The position numbers and the translations under genes were made by a program. From NCBI GenBank assembly GCA_902626245.1, contig CACOED010000001.1, positions 1 through 64,000 of the forward strand: DNA of 64,000 bases, given 5' to 3'. The notes under the pieces were generated by a model. The model searched no databases, was not told the origin of the DNA, and saw only the letters and a program-made list of their open reading frames with translations. Shown piece after piece: positions 61,034-64,000 of the stretch; within the stretch, counting starts at the first letter, position 1; each line of letters starts with the position of its first letter. The stretch is from an uncultured Pelagibacteraceae bacterium. GTDB lineage: Bacteria; Pseudomonadota; Alphaproteobacteria; Pelagibacterales; Pelagibacteraceae.

Positions 61034-61891
61034 TTGTCTTTTAAACATACAGCAATAATTGTCCTAGTAATGTTCTTTTTAGGAAGTGCATATCCTTTGG
61101 GTAAATTTGGCTTAAATGCATCTGTTAATCCAATTTTATTTGGAGCTTTAAGAATGATTATAGTTTTTTTATGCTTGATACCTTTCTGTAAAATAAAAAT
61201 GCCAAAAAAAAAATATTATCTACCTCTTTTAGGATTTTCTATTTGTATGGGTGCAGGAGTAAATATGTTTTTATATTTATCATTAGATGTTGCTTCAATC
61301 TTGGCTCCTATAACAATTGGCGCTCAATTATCAATTCCTTTAGCAATTATTCTAAGTTCTCTATTTCTTAGTGAAAGTATTAGTTTTAAAAAATGGATTT
61401 TAATATTTGCATCATTTTTTGGAATTATTTTAATAGCATTTGATCCAAAAATTTCAGAAGAAATCTTAGCGACATTATTAATTTTTGCTATGGCATTTTT
61501 TTATGGTTTGTCACAAGTATTCTCAAGATATCTTAAAGATCTTGATGTAAAATTTACTAATGCTTTTATGGGTTTAGTTGGTTTTATTATATTAATTATT
61601 ATTTCCCACTTGTTTGAAGGAAACGTAATTCATCAAATATCTAATATCAAAATAAATGGTTGGTTAGCGGTATTGTATGCAGGAGCTATAATTTCAATAT
61701 TTGGGCATATGATGATGTTCTATTTATATAAATTTTATCCTGTAGGAATGGTTTTACCTTTTTATGCTTTATTTCCAGTTTTTGGCTTAATACTAACTTT
61801 TATAATTTTTAGGGAAATTCCAACGGTCATAATGGTCACTGGTGGAATTATTGTTGTACTATCAGTGTTTATGCTTCAAAAAATTAAATAA
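61034..61891 (+). CDS. EamA/DMT-family permease
   Basis: The 285-aa protein begins with a TTG codon 2 bp after the ALDH stop. This start keeps the complete first membrane helix (FKHTAIIVLVMFFLGSAYPLG), whereas the next ATG would remove half of it. About ten membrane helices in two EamA repeats follow, with PLAIILSSLFLSESISFKKW and PFYALFPVFGLILTFIIFRE. It may move the operon's substrate or end product. Family assignment is clear, direction of transport unknown. Confidence 0.85.
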   Translation: MSFKHTAIIVLVMFFLGSAYPLGKFGLNASVNPILFGALRMIIVFLCLIPFCKIKMPKKKYYLPLLGFSICMGAGVNMFLYLSLDVASILAPITIGAQLSIPLAIILSSLFLSESISFKKWILIFASFFGIILIAFDPKISEEILATLLIFAMAFFYGLSQVFSRYLKDLDVKFTNAFMGLVGFIILIIISHLFEGNVIHQISNIKINGWLAVLYAGAIISIFGHMMMFYLYKFYPVGMVLPFYALFPVFGLILTFIIFREIPTVIMVTGGIIVVLSVFMLQKIK

Positions 61892-61898
61892 TTTATCA

Positions 61899-61927
61899 TT
61901 GAAATATTGTTTTAATCATACTCTAAT
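61899..61927 (+). promoter_or_regulatory. sigma70-like promoter for the branched-chain amino-acid-type receptor gene
   Basis: TTGAAA (61899-61904) and TCTAAT (61922-61927) are separated by exactly 17 bp and lie just downstream of the EamA stop codon, giving a predicted leader of about 30 nt before the receptor start at 61965. Confidence 0.6.
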
Positions 61928-61938
61928 AACTTTTTATA

Positions 61939-61952
61939 AATTGTTAACAATT
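61939..61952. promoter_or_regulatory. perfect 14-bp palindrome between promoter and RBS
   Basis: The sequence aattgttaacaatt reads the same on both strands. It lies 12 bp after the predicted -10 box and immediately before the AAAGGGA ribosome binding site of the receptor gene, a good position for a repressor operator. Confidence 0.45.
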
Positions 61953-61964
61953 AAAGGGAAAATT

Positions 61965-63155
61965 ATGAGAAAATTAATTTTAGCTGTATTTTTATTTGCA
62001 TCATCATTGGTGTCAAATTCTTATGCAGATGGACATGCGATTAGAATGGGAATCATTCTAGGATTTACAGGTCCTATAGAATCACTTACTCCTGCTATGG
62101 CAGCTTCTGCTGAGCTTGCTTTTAAAGAAGCTTCAGATTCAGGATCGTTGCTAGGGGGTAAAACAATTTCAGTAGAAAGAGCTGATTCAACATGTGTTGA
62201 CTCTGCTGCTGCTACGACTGCAGCTCAAGGATTAGTAGACGGTGGTGTTGTCGCTATAATGGGAGCTGACTGTTCTGGAGTTACAGGTGCAATTGCAACT
62301 AATGTTGCTGTGCCAAATGGAGTAGTAATGATTTCTCCATCTGCAACTTCTCCAGGATTAACTACTTTAGATGACAACGGATTTTTCTTTAGAACTGCTC
62401 CGTCTGATGCAAGAGGTGGTGCAATCTTGGCTGACATTACTAAAGACAGAAAAGTTAAAAGTGTAGCGATTACTTATACAAATAATGACTATGGTAAAGG
62501 TTTATCGGATGTTTATGAAGCAGCTGTTAAAGCTCATGGCATTAAAGTAACTACTGTTCTTGCTCACGAAGAAGGTAAAGGTGACTACTCAGCTGAAGTA
62601 GCAACATTAGCGTCTGCTGGTGGCGATGCTGTTGCTGTGCTAGGTTATCTTGACCAAGCTGGAGCACAAATTATTCAAGGTTCTCTAGATGCAGGATCAT
62701 TTGATAGATTTATTCTATCTGATGGTATGATCGGAGATTCATTAACTGATAAATTTGGTAAAGCTTTAAACAAATCATTTGGTTCTCTACCTGGATCAAC
62801 TGGAAAAGGTGCTGGAGTTTTTGCTGATGTAGCAAAAGCTGCTGGTATTGATTCTTCAGGTCCTTACACAGGGGAGTCTTATGATGCTGCTGCTTTAATC
62901 ACTCTTGCTATGCAAGCTGGTGGAAAAGCTGACAGAGCTACTGTTCAAGCAAATGTTATGTCTGTAGCAAATGCGCCTGGTAAAAAAATATACCCAGGTG
63001 AATTAGGAAAAGCTTTAGATTTATTAGCAAAAGGAAAAGCCGTAAACTACGAAGGTGCAACAGGTGTTGAACTTACTGATGTTGGTGAGGCATTTGGTTC
63101 TTTCTTAGAAAAAGAAGTTAAAGGCGGTAAATTTAAAACTAAAAAACAAAGATAA
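61965..63155 (+). CDS. branched-chain amino acid-type ABC transporter substrate-binding protein (LivK-like)
   Basis: The ORF track begins at 61842 inside the EamA gene, but the true start is ATG 61965, which follows AAAGGGA and opens a clear signal peptide (MRKLILAVFLFASSLVSNSYA). The mature protein of about 375 aa has the type I receptor pattern: IRMGIILGFTGPIESLTPAM, AIMGADCSGVTGAIATNVAVPNGVVMISPSATSPGLT, and VAITYTNNDYGKGL. Ligands of this family include amino acids, amides and urea. A terminator follows immediately. The convergent LivM gene shows that the permease is encoded on the opposite strand. Confidence 0.9.
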   Translation: MRKLILAVFLFASSLVSNSYADGHAIRMGIILGFTGPIESLTPAMAASAELAFKEASDSGSLLGGKTISVERADSTCVDSAAATTAAQGLVDGGVVAIMGADCSGVTGAIATNVAVPNGVVMISPSATSPGLTTLDDNGFFFRTAPSDARGGAILADITKDRKVKSVAITYTNNDYGKGLSDVYEAAVKAHGIKVTTVLAHEEGKGDYSAEVATLASAGGDAVAVLGYLDQAGAQIIQGSLDAGSFDRFILSDGMIGDSLTDKFGKALNKSFGSLPGSTGKGAGVFADVAKAAGIDSSGPYTGESYDAAALITLAMQAGGKADRATVQANVMSVANAPGKKIYPGELGKALDLLAKGKAVNYEGATGVELTDVGEAFGSFLEKEVKGGKFKTKKQR

Positions 63156-63168
63156 TATTTAATTCTTT

Positions 63169-63204
63169 AAAACCTCAGCGAAGAAATTCGCTGAGGTTTT
63201 TTTT
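63169..63204 (+). terminator. strong intrinsic terminator after the receptor gene
   Basis: A perfect 14-bp stem, aaaacctcagcgaa (63169-63182) and ttcgctgaggtttt (63187-63200), closes a GAAA tetraloop and is followed by a T run. The A run on its 5' side makes it possibly bidirectional, serving the convergent livM transcript too. Confidence 0.92.
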
Positions 63205-63206
63205 AT

Positions 63207-63275
63207 TTAAAAAATATATTTATCAGATAAATACATCAAAAAGGCTAATGCCATTCCTAAAAGTAAATATTTCAT
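63207..63275 (-). CDS. possible 22-aa single-span membrane peptide after livM
   Basis: Reading the minus strand, an ATG directly after the LivM stop codon opens MKYLLLGMALAFLMYLSDKYIF and a stop at 63207. The peptide is one hydrophobic helix with a charged end, and the 0-bp spacing to LivM would allow coupled translation. It was too short for the ORF track. No homology can be claimed, so it may be chance. Confidence 0.35.
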   Translation of the reverse strand: MKYLLLGMALAFLMYLSDKYIF

Positions 63276-64000
63276 TTAATTTTTAATTATTTTCTCCGGT
63301 AAAATTCCTTGTGGTCTAAATCTCATTATAACCAATAGCGCTATTCCAATCACTAAAAATCTAAAATAAGGAGCACTATTTATTAAATGTACTCTAATTT
63401 CATTTGTTTCTGGTAAATGCGCTGTGAAAAGATTAATAAAAAATAGTGCTATTGGTGCTGCTTCAACCCATAAAAACCAAACAACAAAGCCACCTAGAAT
63501 CGCTCCAAAATTGTTTCCAGTTCCTCCTACTATTACCATGACCCAAATTACAAAGGTGTATCTCATTGGTCTATAACTTCCAGGTGTAAATAATCCATCA
63601 TTAGTTACCATCATAGCCCCTGCTATACCAACTATCGCTGAACCTAAAATAAATATTAACAAATGCTGTTTAACAACATTTTTTCCCATAGCTCCTGCAG
63701 CTTCTTCATTATCTCTTATTGCTCTCATCATTCTCCCCCATGGAGAGTAAAGTGCTTTTTGAGTAACAATTAATAAAATTATAACAACAGTTAAAAATAA
63801 ACCTGTAAAACAAAGTTTTACATAAACTGAAGAAGCATCAATAACTAACTGGTTTAAAACTTCTTGTTTTTCTGAAACAGAATTAATTAATGCTAATTTT
63901 CCAGAGTGAAATTTTTCAACTAAATCTATAAACCACTGTGATTGCTGAAGATTAATTTCATAGGGTGCTGGCCTTTTAAGCCCAATTACATTTTTAACTC
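63276..64000 (-). CDS. livM: branched-chain amino acid-type ABC transporter permease (LivM-like), 5' end beyond window
   Basis: The ORF track starts at an internal Met (63731), but the frame stays open to the window edge, so at least 241 codons are present. The extra upstream part reads VIGLKRPAPYEINLQQSQWF and a membrane segment before SPWGRMMRAIRDNEEAAGAMGKN, the cytoplasmic loop that contacts the ATPase. GGTGNNFGAILGGFVVW and MRFRPQGILPE at the end are typical of LivM. It should work with a LivK-like receptor, probably the convergent one. Confidence 0.9.
   Translation of the reverse strand, partial: VKNVIGLKRPAPYEINLQQSQWFIDLVEKFHSGKLALINSVSEKQEVLNQLVIDASSVYVKLCFTGLFLTVVIILLIVTQKALYSPWGRMMRAIRDNEEAAGAMGKNVVKQHLLIFILGSAIVGIAGAMMVTNDGLFTPGSYRPMRYTFVIWVMVIVGGTGNNFGAILGGFVVWFLWVEAAPIALFFINLFTAHLPETNEIRVHLINSAPYFRFLVIGIALLVIMRFRPQGILPEKIIKN

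Noticed and set aside
61842-61964. N-terminal extension of the LivK-like receptor in the ORF track
   Set aside because: It overlaps the EamA gene in another frame; ATG 61965 with its RBS opens a proper signal peptide.
1-64000. CRISPR arrays, tRNA or rRNA genes, insertion sequences, phage genes
   Set aside because: No regularly spaced repeats, tRNA-like folds, rRNA motifs, transposase or integrase sequences were found on reading the window; a program such as tRNAscan would be needed to be sure for tRNAs.

Overview
The window reads as one contiguous stretch of a small, AT-rich, gene-dense marine alphaproteobacterial genome. Most intergenic gaps are 0-30 bp, with many 1-4 bp overlaps, A/T-rich codon use, numerous ABC and TRAP solute receptors and a microbial rhodopsin. 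This fits Pelagibacterales (SAR11) or a similarly streamlined lineage such as HIMB59 or AEGEAN-169; the exact lineage is an inference. No rRNA, tRNA, CRISPR array, transposase, integrase or phage gene was seen. No gene-free stretch reaches 300 bp; the longest, 237 bp, separates the rhodopsin operon from the divergent parA run.

Layout. (1) 1-6109: a quaternary-amine module: a gamma-butyrobetaine-hydroxylase-like dioxygenase (cut by the window edge), a ProXWV/OpuA-type betaine importer, an SDR dehydrogenase and a convergent beta-keto-acid cleavage enzyme. Together they could make or import carnitine and break it down to betaine. (2) 6156-8497: a PhyH dioxygenase, a class II aldolase-like protein and two small exported orphans. 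(3) 8706-21264: a plus-strand operon with a sugar-type (Rbs-like) ABC importer, PxpA, a biotin carboxylase-PxpB fusion, PxpC, a stand-alone biotin carrier, a small orphan and a GST. This looks like a split urea-carboxylase-like enzyme coupled to a transporter. Four of its proteins carry two kinds of shared short peptide module in apparently disordered segments, and a low-complexity orphan protein carries both kinds. (4) 21271-32561: a minus-strand ten-gene run whose first gene is a rhodopsin with a D-T-T motif. It is followed by an SPFH/flotillin-like protein, a small SCP2-like protein, an alpha/beta hydrolase, N,N-dimethylformamidase small and large subunits, a second small-subunit-like protein, a sodium:solute symporter, an Fe-type alcohol dehydrogenase and a metallo-beta-lactamase-fold hydrolase. 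(5) 32799-39160: a divergent plus-strand run: a ParA-like ATPase, hotdog thioesterase, TauD-family dioxygenase, PhnZ-like HD oxygenase with all expected di-iron ligands, a choline-dehydrogenase-like GMC flavoprotein and a TPR-methyltransferase. (6) 39203-47946: a GNAT-like protein, DUF4396 membrane protein, ureohydrolase, EamA exporter plus isopenicillin-N-synthase-like oxygenase, a TAXI-TRAP transporter and an aminotransferase. (7) 48029-61891: a frameshifted ABM-domain gene, a 2-hydroxyacid dehydrogenase and two Rieske oxygenases, then a long plus-strand catabolic operon (VOC, cupin, glutamine-synthetase-like, MetX-like, luciferase-like monooxygenase, ThDP enzyme, DUF1185, hydrolase, ALDH, EamA). 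(8) 61965-64000: a branched-chain amino-acid-type receptor with its own promoter and terminator, facing a convergent LivM permease cut by the window edge.

The common theme is uptake and oxidative dismantling of small nitrogenous solutes (betaines, N-methyl amides, guanidino, amide or lactam compounds). Four different Fe(II)/2-oxoglutarate-type oxygenase families, two Rieske oxygenases and one HD-type di-iron oxygenase lie within 64 kb. The two candidates for an undescribed system are the peptide-linked ABC/PxpABC-biotin operon and the rhodopsin-headed dimethylformamidase operon. All functional assignments come from reading motifs and gene order; no database search was possible.
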